A program made the position numbers and the translations under genes. From assembly GCF_900105805.1 (NCBI RefSeq), contig NZ_LT629788.1, positions 2,046,001-2,110,000 on the forward strand: 64,000 nt of DNA, in the 5' to 3' direction. Source of the DNA: Pseudomonas moraviensis. Lineage in GTDB: Bacteria > Pseudomonadota > Gammaproteobacteria > Pseudomonadales > Pseudomonadaceae. This document shows positions 56,880 to 64,000 of this stretch, piece after piece. Position 1 is the first letter of the stretch. The number at the start of each line of letters is the position of its first letter. Under the pieces are notes generated by a model, which was not told the DNA's origin, did not search any database, and worked only from the letters and a program-made list of their open reading frames with translations.

Positions 56880-59417
56880 ATGAATGCTGTACCCACCACC
56901 GATGACGCTCAGGCCCTGATTGCCCGCACCGACTGGAGCCGCAGCCCGCTGGGCGCTGCCGGCACCTGGCCGCAGAGCCTGCGCACGGCAGTGGATATCG
57001 TGATTCATTCACCGATGCCGATGCTGCTGTTATGGGGCCCTGAGCTGACGCAGATCTACAACAATGGTTTCGCCCTGCTCGCCGGCAGCAAGCATCCGCA
57101 AGCGTTCGGACAGCCGACGCATGAGGTCTGGCCGGAAGTGCGGGATTTTTCCGAGCCGATTTATCAGGCGGTGTTGCAGGGACAGGTTCGCAGCTTCAGT
57201 GAGCAGCGTTTCACGGTACAGCGCGACGGCAAAAAAACCGACTTCTGGCTGGATCTGACTTACAGCCCGATTCGTGATGAAAGCGCACAAGTGGCGGGAA
57301 TTCTGATCACGGCCATCGAAACCAACGAACGCCGACGCATCGCCCTGGAATTGCAGCGCCGCTCCGAGGAAAGCCTCAAGGCCCAGCGTCAGTCCGAAGA
57401 ACGCCTGCAACTGGCCCTGGCCGCGGCTGATGCCGTCGGCACGTGGGACTGGGACATTGGCGAAGACCGTTTCATTGCCGACGCGCACTTTGCCGAACTG
57501 CACGGTGTCGATCCAGCCGCCGCCGCACAGCTGCCGATCAGCGACTACCTGCACGGCGTGCACCCGGAAGACCGCGCCATGGTCGCGCGCGGCATCAAGT
57601 ACTGCATCACGAACGGCACCGAGTACGCCGAGGAGTACCGCCTGTTGCAAGCCGACGGCACGCTGCGCTGGGTCTTCGCGCGCGGGCGCTGCTACAAGGA
57701 TCATCACGGTCGACCCATGCGCTTTCTCGGCGCGGCGCTGGACCTGACCGAACGCAAACACACCGAACAGGCGCTGCGTCAGAGCCAGACCGAGCTGCAG
57801 CTGATCATCAACGCCATGCCGATCCTGATCAGCTATGTCGACGCCGAAGAGCGTTTCCGCCTGAACAACGCGGCGTACCTCGATTGGTACGGCCTGACGC
57901 CGCAGGAATTGTACGGGCGCACGATCCGCGAAGTGGTTGGCGAAGAAGCCTACTTCCTGCGCGCACCGTACATTGCCGAAGCGCTGGCCGGACGCTCCTG
58001 TTCTTTCAGTTTCTACACCCCACACCGCGATGGCAGCATCCGTCATGCCTTGATGAACTATCTGCCACGTCATGGCGCGGACGGTGCGGTGAACGGCTTC
58101 TACATCTTTGTGATCGACGAAACCGAGCGCAAGAAAACCGAAGAAGCCTTGCGCAATCTCAATGAAACGCTTGAAGAGCGGGTCAGCGCACGCACCGAAC
58201 AACTGGCCCAGGCCAATCAGCGTCTGCAGAACGAGATGTTCGAACGCGAGCGCGCGGAAGATGCCTTGCGTCACGCGCAAAAAATGGAGGCTGTCGGCCA
58301 GCTCACCGGCGGCATCGCCCACGACTTCAATAACATGCTCACCGGCATCATCGGCAGTCTCGACCTGATGCAGCGCTACATCGCCAATGGTCGCGCCGAC
58401 GAGATCGGCCGTTTCACCGAAGCGGCGGTCTCATCGGCCAATCGCGCGGCGGCGCTGACCCATCGTTTGCTGGCGTTCTCGCGGCGCCAGTCGCTGGATC
58501 GCAAGCAACTGAACGTCAACGAGCTGGTGCATTCGCTGGAAGACCTGATCCGCCGCACCAAGGGCGATCCGATCGATCTGCAACTGCGCCTGCCCGACGA
58601 TGTGTGGCCGGTCAGCACCGACGTCAGTCAGTTGGAAAATGCTCTGCTCAATCTGGTGATCAACGCCCGCGATGCGATGCCGGAAGGCGGCACGTTACTT
58701 ATCCAGACCGCGAACGTGTATCTCGACAGCAGCGACATCACCATTCTCGAGCCGGTGAAGGCCGGGGAATACGTGATGCTCGCGGTCAGTGACAATGGCA
58801 CCGGCATGACCCCGTCGATTCGGGCCAAGGCGTTCGATCCGTTTTTCACCACCAAACCGATCGGCCAGGGCACCGGCCTGGGGTTGTCGATGATTTACGG
58901 ATTCGCCCAACAGTCCGGCGGACATGTAAGCCTCGACAGTGTGCCGGGCCAAGGCACTTGCGTGCGCCTGTACTTGCCGCGTTTGCTGGAGCCGACAACG
59001 GAAACCACCTCAATCGAAACCGCCGAGCCGATCGCCGCTTCATCCTCGGGCGAGACCGCGATCGTGGTCGAGGATGACCCGGCAGTGCGCATGCTGGTGC
59101 TCGATCTGCTCAAGGAACTGGGCTACAAAACCGTCGAAGCGGAGAACGCCCAGACCGCCCTGCCCTTGCTCGAATCCGCGCAACGCGTCGATCTGCTGGT
59201 CACCGATGTCGGGCTGCCCGGCATGAACGGCCGCCAGTTGGCCGAGATCGCTCGCCAGCATCGTCCGAGTCTGAAAGTGTTGTTCATGACTGGCTATGCG
59301 CAGATTGCTGCCGAGCGTCAGGGCTTTCTCGAAGAAGGCATGGACATGGTCGCCAAACCCTTCGTCCTTGAAGTGCTGGCAAGCAAGATCCGCAAGTTGA
59401 GCAACCCGAGGCCGTGA
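56880..59417 (+). CDS. hybrid sensor histidine kinase/response regulator with PAS domains
   Basis: A 845-aa cytoplasmic sensor, no membrane segment. It has a PAS-like domain at ~20-150 (MPMLLLWGPELTQIYNNGF), a second at ~180-300 (VGTWDWDIGEDRFIADAHF) and a third at ~305-420, then a coiled linker. HisKA follows with GGIAHDFNN (His near 478). HATPase_c has N and G boxes (NLVINARDAMPEGG, DNGTGM, GQGTGLGLSM). A C-terminal receiver has EDDPAVR, DLLVTDVGLPG (Asp near 774) and KPF. The layout suggests intramolecular phosphorelay. The signal and target are unknown. It is divergent from the pilus ATPase. Confidence 0.93.
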   Translation: MNAVPTTDDAQALIARTDWSRSPLGAAGTWPQSLRTAVDIVIHSPMPMLLLWGPELTQIYNNGFALLAGSKHPQAFGQPTHEVWPEVRDFSEPIYQAVLQGQVRSFSEQRFTVQRDGKKTDFWLDLTYSPIRDESAQVAGILITAIETNERRRIALELQRRSEESLKAQRQSEERLQLALAAADAVGTWDWDIGEDRFIADAHFAELHGVDPAAAAQLPISDYLHGVHPEDRAMVARGIKYCITNGTEYAEEYRLLQADGTLRWVFARGRCYKDHHGRPMRFLGAALDLTERKHTEQALRQSQTELQLIINAMPILISYVDAEERFRLNNAAYLDWYGLTPQELYGRTIREVVGEEAYFLRAPYIAEALAGRSCSFSFYTPHRDGSIRHALMNYLPRHGADGAVNGFYIFVIDETERKKTEEALRNLNETLEERVSARTEQLAQANQRLQNEMFERERAEDALRHAQKMEAVGQLTGGIAHDFNNMLTGIIGSLDLMQRYIANGRADEIGRFTEAAVSSANRAAALTHRLLAFSRRQSLDRKQLNVNELVHSLEDLIRRTKGDPIDLQLRLPDDVWPVSTDVSQLENALLNLVINARDAMPEGGTLLIQTANVYLDSSDITILEPVKAGEYVMLAVSDNGTGMTPSIRAKAFDPFFTTKPIGQGTGLGLSMIYGFAQQSGGHVSLDSVPGQGTCVRLYLPRLLEPTTETTSIETAEPIAASSSGETAIVVEDDPAVRMLVLDLLKELGYKTVEAENAQTALPLLESAQRVDLLVTDVGLPGMNGRQLAEIARQHRPSLKVLFMTGYAQIAAERQGFLEEGMDMVAKPFVLEVLASKIRKLSNPRP

Positions 59418-59469
59418 GTTGGGGCATAATCGCGCGCCCCGCTGTCACCCCGTTATCAGGTATTGCACG

Positions 59470-59745
59470 ATGAAAGCCCAAGCCCGCCACATTCTGGTGA
59501 AAACCGCCGAAGAGGCCGAACAACTCAAACAGCGCATCGCCAAGGGCGAAGCGTTCGATGTCCTGGCGAAGAAATTCTCGACCTGCCCGTCCGGCAAACG
59601 CGGCGGCGATCTGGATGAAGTGCGCCCGGGACAGATGGTCGGCGCGATTGACGCGGTGATCTTCAAGAAACCGCTGCGCACCGTGCATGGGCCGATCAAG
59701 AGCAAGTTTGGCTATCACCTGGTGCAGGTGTTTTATCGGGATTGA
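59470..59745 (+). CDS. small parvulin-type peptidyl-prolyl isomerase
   Basis: A 91-aa single parvulin domain. It begins MKAQARHILVKTAEEAEQL, followed by 'TCPSGKRGGDLDEVRPGQMV' and 'IKSKFGYHLVQVF'. ATG 59470 is the family-consistent start. It is a paralogue of the parvulin at 39777 (same length, clear similarity), 53 bp after the histidine kinase gene and possibly co-transcribed. Its distinct role is unknown. Confidence 0.88.
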   Translation: MKAQARHILVKTAEEAEQLKQRIAKGEAFDVLAKKFSTCPSGKRGGDLDEVRPGQMVGAIDAVIFKKPLRTVHGPIKSKFGYHLVQVFYRD

Positions 59746-59754
59746 TCGCTGCTC

Positions 59755-59852
59755 GCTGTAGGAGCTGACGAGTGCAACGAGGCTGCGATCTTTTGATCTT
59801 GCTTTTGCGGGTCAAGATCAAAAGATCGCAGCCTTCGGCAGCTCCTACAGGA
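59755..59852. repeat. Pseudomonas intergenic palindrome
   Basis: TGTAGGAGCTG ... GATCTTTTGATCTTG and the inverse arm AAGATCAAAAGATCGCAG ... CAGCTCCTACA. It lies between converging genes. Confidence 0.85.
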
Positions 59853-59860
59853 ATTGCATT

Positions 59861-60784
59861 TCAAGTTCGGGGGATCAGCGCTCCGGGCACCTGTATCACC
59901 CGGCTGGCCAATTCATGCCCCGCCTGCGCCGCCTCTGCCGGACTGCCGCCGAGCAAGCGCCTGGCCAGGTACGCCGCGCTGAACGAATCCCCCGCCGCCG
60001 TGGTGTCGACTACCTTGTCGACCTTGTGCGCCGGCACTTCAAACGTCTCCCCCGCGCAACGAATCAGACACGCCTCGGCGCCACGCTTGAGTACCACCTC
60101 CGGTGTGCCGAACTGCGCATAGGCGGCGAACACCTCTTGCGCGTCGGGAAACCCGAACAATGCCTGTTCATCATCCACGGTCAGCAACGCCAGATCGACA
60201 TAAGGCAGGACGCTGCGATACGCCGCCCGCGCCTCCTCCACCGAAGCCCACAGGCGTGGGCGATAGTTGTTGTCGAACACGATGCGCGCATCGCGCTGCC
60301 GCGCTTCGCTCAACGTCCTGATCAGTCGGGCGCGGCCTTGCATGCCGAGTACGGCGAGGGTGATGCCGCTGAAATACAGCACGTCGTAGTCCGGCAGGGC
60401 CGCGAGGATCGGCTCGGCCGCGGGCGTGGTAAAGCAATCGCGTACCGCCGCTTCGTTGCGCCAGTACAGAAATCGCCGCTCGCCGTTGGCATCGGTCTGG
60501 ATGCAGTACAAACCGGGCAAACGGCCCGGCAAGCGCTGCACCCTGTCCAGGCCGATGCCCTCGCTGCGCCAGATCTGGCACATGGCGTCGCTGAAACTGT
60601 CATCACCCAGCGCAGTGACGTAATCGACCTGCGCCTTGTCGCCCATGGCCCGGGACAGGTAAACCGCGGTATTGAGGGTATCGCCACCAAAACTTTGCTG
60701 CAGACTGCCGTCGGCACGTTGTTGCAGTTCGATCATGCATTCGCCGATCAGGGCGATGCGCGGGGTGTTGCGGGGGATTTTCAT
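59861..60784 (-). CDS. kdgK: PfkB-family sugar kinase, probable 2-dehydro-3-deoxygluconokinase
   Basis: A 307-aa ribokinase-fold kinase. N-terminal 'ALIGECMIELQQ', then 'SFGGDTLNTAVYLSR', are typical of KdgK. 'VDTTAAGDSFSAAYLARRL' is the PfkB signature 2 with the catalytic Asp (AAGDSF; the usual Gly is Ala, common in KdgK). It phosphorylates 2-keto-3-deoxygluconate in the cytoplasm. ATG 60784 is chosen over the upstream in-frame start 60868, which lies in repeat DNA. It may form a unit with the upstream amino acid deaminase gene despite a REP between them. Confidence 0.85.
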   Translation of the reverse strand: MKIPRNTPRIALIGECMIELQQRADGSLQQSFGGDTLNTAVYLSRAMGDKAQVDYVTALGDDSFSDAMCQIWRSEGIGLDRVQRLPGRLPGLYCIQTDANGERRFLYWRNEAAVRDCFTTPAAEPILAALPDYDVLYFSGITLAVLGMQGRARLIRTLSEARQRDARIVFDNNYRPRLWASVEEARAAYRSVLPYVDLALLTVDDEQALFGFPDAQEVFAAYAQFGTPEVVLKRGAEACLIRCAGETFEVPAHKVDKVVDTTAAGDSFSAAYLARRLLGGSPAEAAQAGHELASRVIQVPGALIPRT

Positions 60785-60827
60785 CGGGTGGGATCTCTGG
60801 GGGTTCGGTGGTGGCTGTTCTGGTGCT

Positions 60828-60893
60828 ATCGCGAGCAGGCTCACTCCTACAATTGAAATGCGTTCCAAATGTAGGAGTGAGCCTGCTCGCGAT
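60828..60893. repeat. Pseudomonas intergenic palindrome (REP-like)
   Basis: ATCGCGAGCAGGCTCACTCC ... GGAGTGAGCCTGCTCGCGAT, near perfect, with spacer nearly identical to that of the copy at 45756. Confidence 0.85.
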
Positions 60894-60919
60894 CAGCCGC
60901 CGCAACGCAATCTCAAGCC

Positions 60920-62134
60920 TTAGAAGCAAGTTTCCATGGTCTCGATGACCGCCAACTGATCATCCACCAGCAACCCAACACGCCATTTGTCGAACGTCAG
61001 GCACGGATGCGAAGTACCAAAGGAAATGATGTCGCCGACCCGCAGTTCTACACCCGGTGCCACGGTCATGAATGCATGCTGATCCATCACCGCCGTGACC
61101 TTGCACGCACCGACATCATCCCCCACCGCCGGCACCACGCCGGCCTTGTAGCGCAACAGCGGCACCGGCAGACCGGCATCGAATGCGACGTCACGTTTGC
61201 CCAGGGCGATCACCGCAAAACCCGGTTCCGGCAACGATTGCACATGAGCCCAGACTTCCAGCGCCGGGCGCAGGCCTTCGTGCAGATCGCTGCGACGCTC
61301 GAGCACGCAGCACTGCGCTTCTTTGTAGATGCCATGGTCGTGCGCCACGTAACTGCCCGGGCGCAACACGCTGAGGAAACGCCCAGCGGCGTTCTGCGTT
61401 TCGAAGGATTCGGCAATCAGGTCATACCAGGCCGAACCCGATGCGGTGATGATCGGTTTGGCGATTGCGAAAGCGCCGCTGTCCTGCAGCTGCACGGCCA
61501 GGCGTACCAGCGACGCGGCAAATTCGCGAATGCCGCTGACCGCGTGATCGCCGTGGATCACGCCCTCATAACCTTCGATACCGGTCAGGGCCAGCGCCGG
61601 TTGCGCATCGATGGCCTTGGCCAGCTCGATGACTTCCTGCTCGCTGCGGCAACCGCAGCGCCCGCCGACCACGCCGTATTCGATCATCACGTTGAGCCTG
61701 ACCCCACGGGACGCGAAGTAAGCCCCGAGGTCGGCGACGTTGTCCGGGTGATCGACCATGCAATGGAAATCGAACGTCGGATCAGCGAGCAGATCGGCAA
61801 TCAACGCCATGTTCGGCGTGCCGACCAGTTGATTGGCCATCAACACCCGGCGCACGCCATGGGCGTAAGCGGCGCGGGTCTGGGTGGCGCTGGCGAGGGT
61901 GATGCCCCAGGCACCCGCGTCGAGCTGCCGCTTGAACAGCGCCGGGGTCATGCTGGTTTTGCCGTGGGGCGCGAGTTCGGCGCCGCTGTCGCTGACAAAT
62001 TTCTGCATCCAGCGGATGTTGTGCTCCAGCGCCTCGCGGTGCAGCACCAGCGCGGGCAGGCTGACGTCGCGGGTCAGTTGCGCGCCAGTCGCGGCGTCAC
62101 CTTTGTCTACGGCAGAGTTGATGGCAGTGGTCAT
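60920..62134 (-). CDS. PLP-dependent amino acid deaminase (DSD1/alanine racemase-fold)
   Basis: A 404-aa enzyme of the D-serine dehydratase-like/D-threonine aldolase family. The N-terminal alanine-racemase-type barrel has the PLP lysine in LAPHGKTSMTP. 'VMIEYGVVGGRCGCRS' and 'PIITASGSAWYD' are conserved. The C-terminal metal-binding domain contains the HAFMTV and FGTSHPCLTFDKW motifs. It is annotated as amino acid deaminase in pseudomonads. Context with RidA (which hydrolyses enamine/imine products) and an IclR regulator supports a deamination role. The exact amino acid is unknown. Confidence 0.87.
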   Translation of the reverse strand: MTTAINSAVDKGDAATGAQLTRDVSLPALVLHREALEHNIRWMQKFVSDSGAELAPHGKTSMTPALFKRQLDAGAWGITLASATQTRAAYAHGVRRVLMANQLVGTPNMALIADLLADPTFDFHCMVDHPDNVADLGAYFASRGVRLNVMIEYGVVGGRCGCRSEQEVIELAKAIDAQPALALTGIEGYEGVIHGDHAVSGIREFAASLVRLAVQLQDSGAFAIAKPIITASGSAWYDLIAESFETQNAAGRFLSVLRPGSYVAHDHGIYKEAQCCVLERRSDLHEGLRPALEVWAHVQSLPEPGFAVIALGKRDVAFDAGLPVPLLRYKAGVVPAVGDDVGACKVTAVMDQHAFMTVAPGVELRVGDIISFGTSHPCLTFDKWRVGLLVDDQLAVIETMETCF

Positions 62135-62172
62135 GGTCCAATCCTCGCAGTCGCGGCCGCAGGCAGCCGCGG

Positions 62173-62937
62173 TTATTCGTTGATACGCCGGGCGAGGCTG
62201 TTGGCGCTTTCAATCAGCACCCGGCGATAGTCGTTGTAGTTGTTTTTCGCATCGGCGCGCGGAGCGACGATGCACAGGGTACAAATCGCCACGCCCTGCG
62301 GGTCTTTGACCGGCGCGGCGAAGCAATGGGTGAAGGTGTCGGCGACGCTGTCGAAGGAGAAAAAGCCATCGATGCCGGCCTGACGAATCTCCGCCAGAAA
62401 GCGTTCCAGCGGCAGGCGCTCGCCGTCGGGCAGGATGTAGTCGTCCTCGTCGATCAGGTCGATGATCTGCTGATCGCTCAAGTGCGCGAGCAGCAGGCGC
62501 CCGGAGGCGGTCCACGGGATCGGCGCGTTTTCACCGATGTCGGAGGAGATGCGGAAATGCCGCTCACCCTCCTTCATCAACGCGACCGTATATTTGCGCC
62601 CGTTGAGCAGGCACATCTGCGCGGTTTCGCGGGTCTGGCTGACGATCTCCTGCAAGGCCTGATCGGCCTCGCGGCTGAGATCGAAATGACGCAGATGGGC
62701 CTGACCGAGGAAGTACAACTGGCGGCCCAGATAGACGTGGCCGTCCTTGCCCACTGGCTCCAGAATGCGCCGTTCCAGCAAGGAGGCGACCAGTTCGTAG
62801 ACCGTGGATTTCGGGCTGCCGATGCCGTTGGCGATATCATTGGGGCGCAAAGGCTGGCCGATTTCCTTGAGAAAATCGAGGATATCGAACGCCCGGTCCA
62901 GACCGCGTGCCCGGCGTTTGATGGTGTCTTCGGTCAT
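62173..62937 (-). CDS. IclR family transcriptional regulator
   Basis: A 254-aa protein. The N-terminal winged helix ('GLDRAFDILDFLKEIGQPLRPNDIANGIG', 'KSTVYELVASLLERR') is followed by the IclR effector-binding domain ('LLLAHLSDQQIIDLI', 'FFSFDSVADTFTHCFAAPVKDPQG'). ATG 62937 is chosen; the upstream start at 63024 lies in a palindromic repeat. It sits between the deaminase and RidA genes, all on the minus strand, and probably controls them in response to a substrate or product. Confidence 0.9.
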   Translation of the reverse strand: MTEDTIKRRARGLDRAFDILDFLKEIGQPLRPNDIANGIGSPKSTVYELVASLLERRILEPVGKDGHVYLGRQLYFLGQAHLRHFDLSREADQALQEIVSQTRETAQMCLLNGRKYTVALMKEGERHFRISSDIGENAPIPWTASGRLLLAHLSDQQIIDLIDEDDYILPDGERLPLERFLAEIRQAGIDGFFSFDSVADTFTHCFAAPVKDPQGVAICTLCIVAPRADAKNNYNDYRRVLIESANSLARRINE

Positions 62938-62959
62938 GTCATTACTCACTCGATATTCC

Positions 62960-63052
62960 CTGTAGGAGCTGCCGCAGGCTGCGATCTTTTGATCTTGCCT
63001 TTCTGGCGCATCCAAAAATGCCAAAAGATCGCAGCCTTCGGCAGCTCCTACA
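62960..63052. repeat. Pseudomonas intergenic palindrome
   Basis: CTGTAGGAGCTGCCGCAGGC ... and the inverse arm ending GCAGCTCCTACA, around a 25-bp spacer. It lies in the leader of the IclR gene. Confidence 0.85.
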
Positions 63053-63066
63053 AGAGCCGCGGTGTA

Positions 63067-63456
63067 TCAGGCCTTTTTCTTGTAGGCAATGCAGTCAATC
63101 TCAACCTTACAATCCACCATCATGCTCGCCTGCACACAGGCGCGCGCCGGGGCGTGTTCGGGTTTGAAATACTCGGCGAAAACCTTGTTGAAGCTGCTGA
63201 AGTCCCGTGGATCGTCCAGCCACACACCGGCACGGACCACGTCCTCAAGGCCATAACCGGCCTCTTCGAGAATCGCGACCAGGTTCTTCATGGTCTGGTG
63301 GGTCTGCTCGACGATGCCGCCGACAATGATCTCGCCATCCACCGCCGGTACCTGACCGGACACGTGCAGCCAACCATCCGCTTCCACAGCGCGGGCGAAT
63401 GGACGAGGCTGGCCGCCGGCGGCGGTGCTGCCGGTGCCGTAACGCGTAATGCTCAT
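63067..63456 (-). CDS. RidA family protein (enamine/imine deaminase)
   Basis: A 129-aa protein of the YjgF/YER057c/UK114 family. Typical stretches are 'GWLHVSGQVPAVDGEIIVGG', 'NLVAILEEAGYGLEDVV', and 'PARACVQASMMVDCKVEIDCIAYK', where the Arg of PARA is the conserved catalytic residue. ATG 63456 has CAGGAGA upstream. It likely clears reactive imines from the neighbouring PLP deaminase. Confidence 0.9.
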   Translation of the reverse strand: MSITRYGTGSTAAGGQPRPFARAVEADGWLHVSGQVPAVDGEIIVGGIVEQTHQTMKNLVAILEEAGYGLEDVVRAGVWLDDPRDFSSFNKVFAEYFKPEHAPARACVQASMMVDCKVEIDCIAYKKKA

Positions 63457-63487
63457 GGGTGTTTCTCCTGATTGCAAAAGTACAGAT

Positions 63488-64000
63488 TCAAAACCGCGTG
63501 CTCTTGAGAAATTCCGCCAGACGCGGCGATTGCGGGCGTTCGAACAGTTCCTTGGGAGGTCCCTGCTCTTCGATGCGCCCTTGATTCATGAAAACGATCT
63601 TGTCCGAGACCTCGAAGGCAAACCGCATTTCGTGGGTCACCAGCAACATGGTCATGCCGTCTTCGGCCAGACCCTTGATGACATTGAGCACCTCACCGAC
63701 CAGCTCCGGGTCGAGGGCCGAAGTGACTTCGTCGAAGAGCATCAGGCTCGGGTTCATCGCAATCGCCCGGGCGATGGCCACCCGCTGTTGCTGGCCGCCG
63801 GACAACTGACCGGGAAAGTGATTGCGCCGCTCCAGCAGGCCGACACGCTCCAGCCATTTTTCGGCGAGCACCACGGCTTCATCCTTGTGCATCTTCTTCA
63901 CCTTGAGCAGGCCCAATGTGACGTTCTGCAACGCGGTCAGGTGCGGAAAAAGGTTGAACTGCTGGAAGGCCATGCCGGTCATCGCGCGATGGCGAGCAAT
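63488..64000 (-). CDS. polar amino acid ABC transporter ATP-binding protein (partial, N-terminus off the window)
   Basis: The C-terminal 170 residues of a GlnQ/HisP-type ATPase. It has the Q-loop FQQFNLFPHLT, signature LSGGQQQRVAIARAIA, Walker B LMLFDEVTSALDP and H-loop LLVTHEM. The frame continues without a stop to 64000, so the Walker A part lies outside. It is 31 bp upstream of RidA on the same strand, suggesting uptake of the amino acid processed by the cluster. Confidence 0.92.
   Translation of the reverse strand: MARHRAMTGMAFQQFNLFPHLTALQNVTLGLLKVKKMHKDEAVVLAEKWLERVGLLERRNHFPGQLSGGQQQRVAIARAIAMNPSLMLFDEVTSALDPELVGEVLNVIKGLAEDGMTMLLVTHEMRFAFEVSDKIVFMNQGRIEEQGPPKELFERPQSPRLAEFLKSTRF

Noticed and set aside
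57030..58322. 430-codon minus-strand frame
   Set aside because: Antisense over the PAS region of the histidine kinase.
59755..63052. CRISPR array from the repeated palindromic units
   Set aside because: Units are inverted pairs, kilobases apart and without regular spacers. They are Pseudomonas intergenic palindromes.

Overview
The window looks like a Pseudomonas chromosome, probably of the P. fluorescens group. The evidence is the syntenic block gacA-uvrC-pgsA-tRNA-Gly-tRNA-Cys-tRNA-Leu, the GC-rich housekeeping genes, the yejABEF transporter, the 3-hydroxybutyrate genes and the many Pseudomonas-type palindromic intergenic repeats. The genus is inferred from gene order and protein similarity known to me; no search was run.

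Positions 1 to about 30,560 are accessory DNA ending at tRNA-Leu. From the left there is a minus-strand operon of a HEPN protein, a 63-codon ORF and a nuclease-NTPase that runs off the edge. A tRNA-Ser 3' fragment with its terminator follows (an attachment-site scar), then a PD-(D/E)XK nuclease and a frameshifted HNH gene. Next is a very unusual pair of overlapping giant genes (2113 and 1449 codons, the first with a Tat-type signal) facing a divergent 108-aa gene. A 5-kb cassette (PIN-like protein, trypsin-like protease, PD-(D/E)XK protein) is bracketed by inverted copies of a ~160-bp repeat. An orphan 1095-aa protein comes next, and last a deleted prophage (KTSC protein, holin-like, Q-like, VapE remnant, integrase remnant) abutting tRNA-Leu.

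From 30.5 to 64 kb the genome is mostly core: tRNA-Leu/Cys/Gly, pgsA, uvrC, gacA, and a DAHP synthase preceded by an aromatic-rich leader peptide and an attenuator. Then come an Ig-like repeat protein, a family I lipase, a parvulin, and yejABEF. A sigma-54 activator is followed by two GTCTC-N6-GAGAC palindromes and a -24/-12 promoter in front of a GntP permease, 3-hydroxybutyrate dehydrogenase and acetoacetyl-CoA synthetase. After these come a 1213-aa toxin-like protein with a degenerate metallopeptidase motif, a PilT/PilU-type ATPase, a hybrid histidine kinase, a second parvulin, and a minus-strand catabolic cluster (ABC ATPase, RidA, IclR regulator, PLP amino acid deaminase, sugar kinase).

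The best candidates for an undescribed system are the giant Tat-signal gene pair at 6.4-17.1 kb, the HEPN/small ORF/nuclease-NTPase operon at the left edge, and the inverted-repeat-bounded PIN/protease/nuclease cassette at 18.4-23.4 kb.
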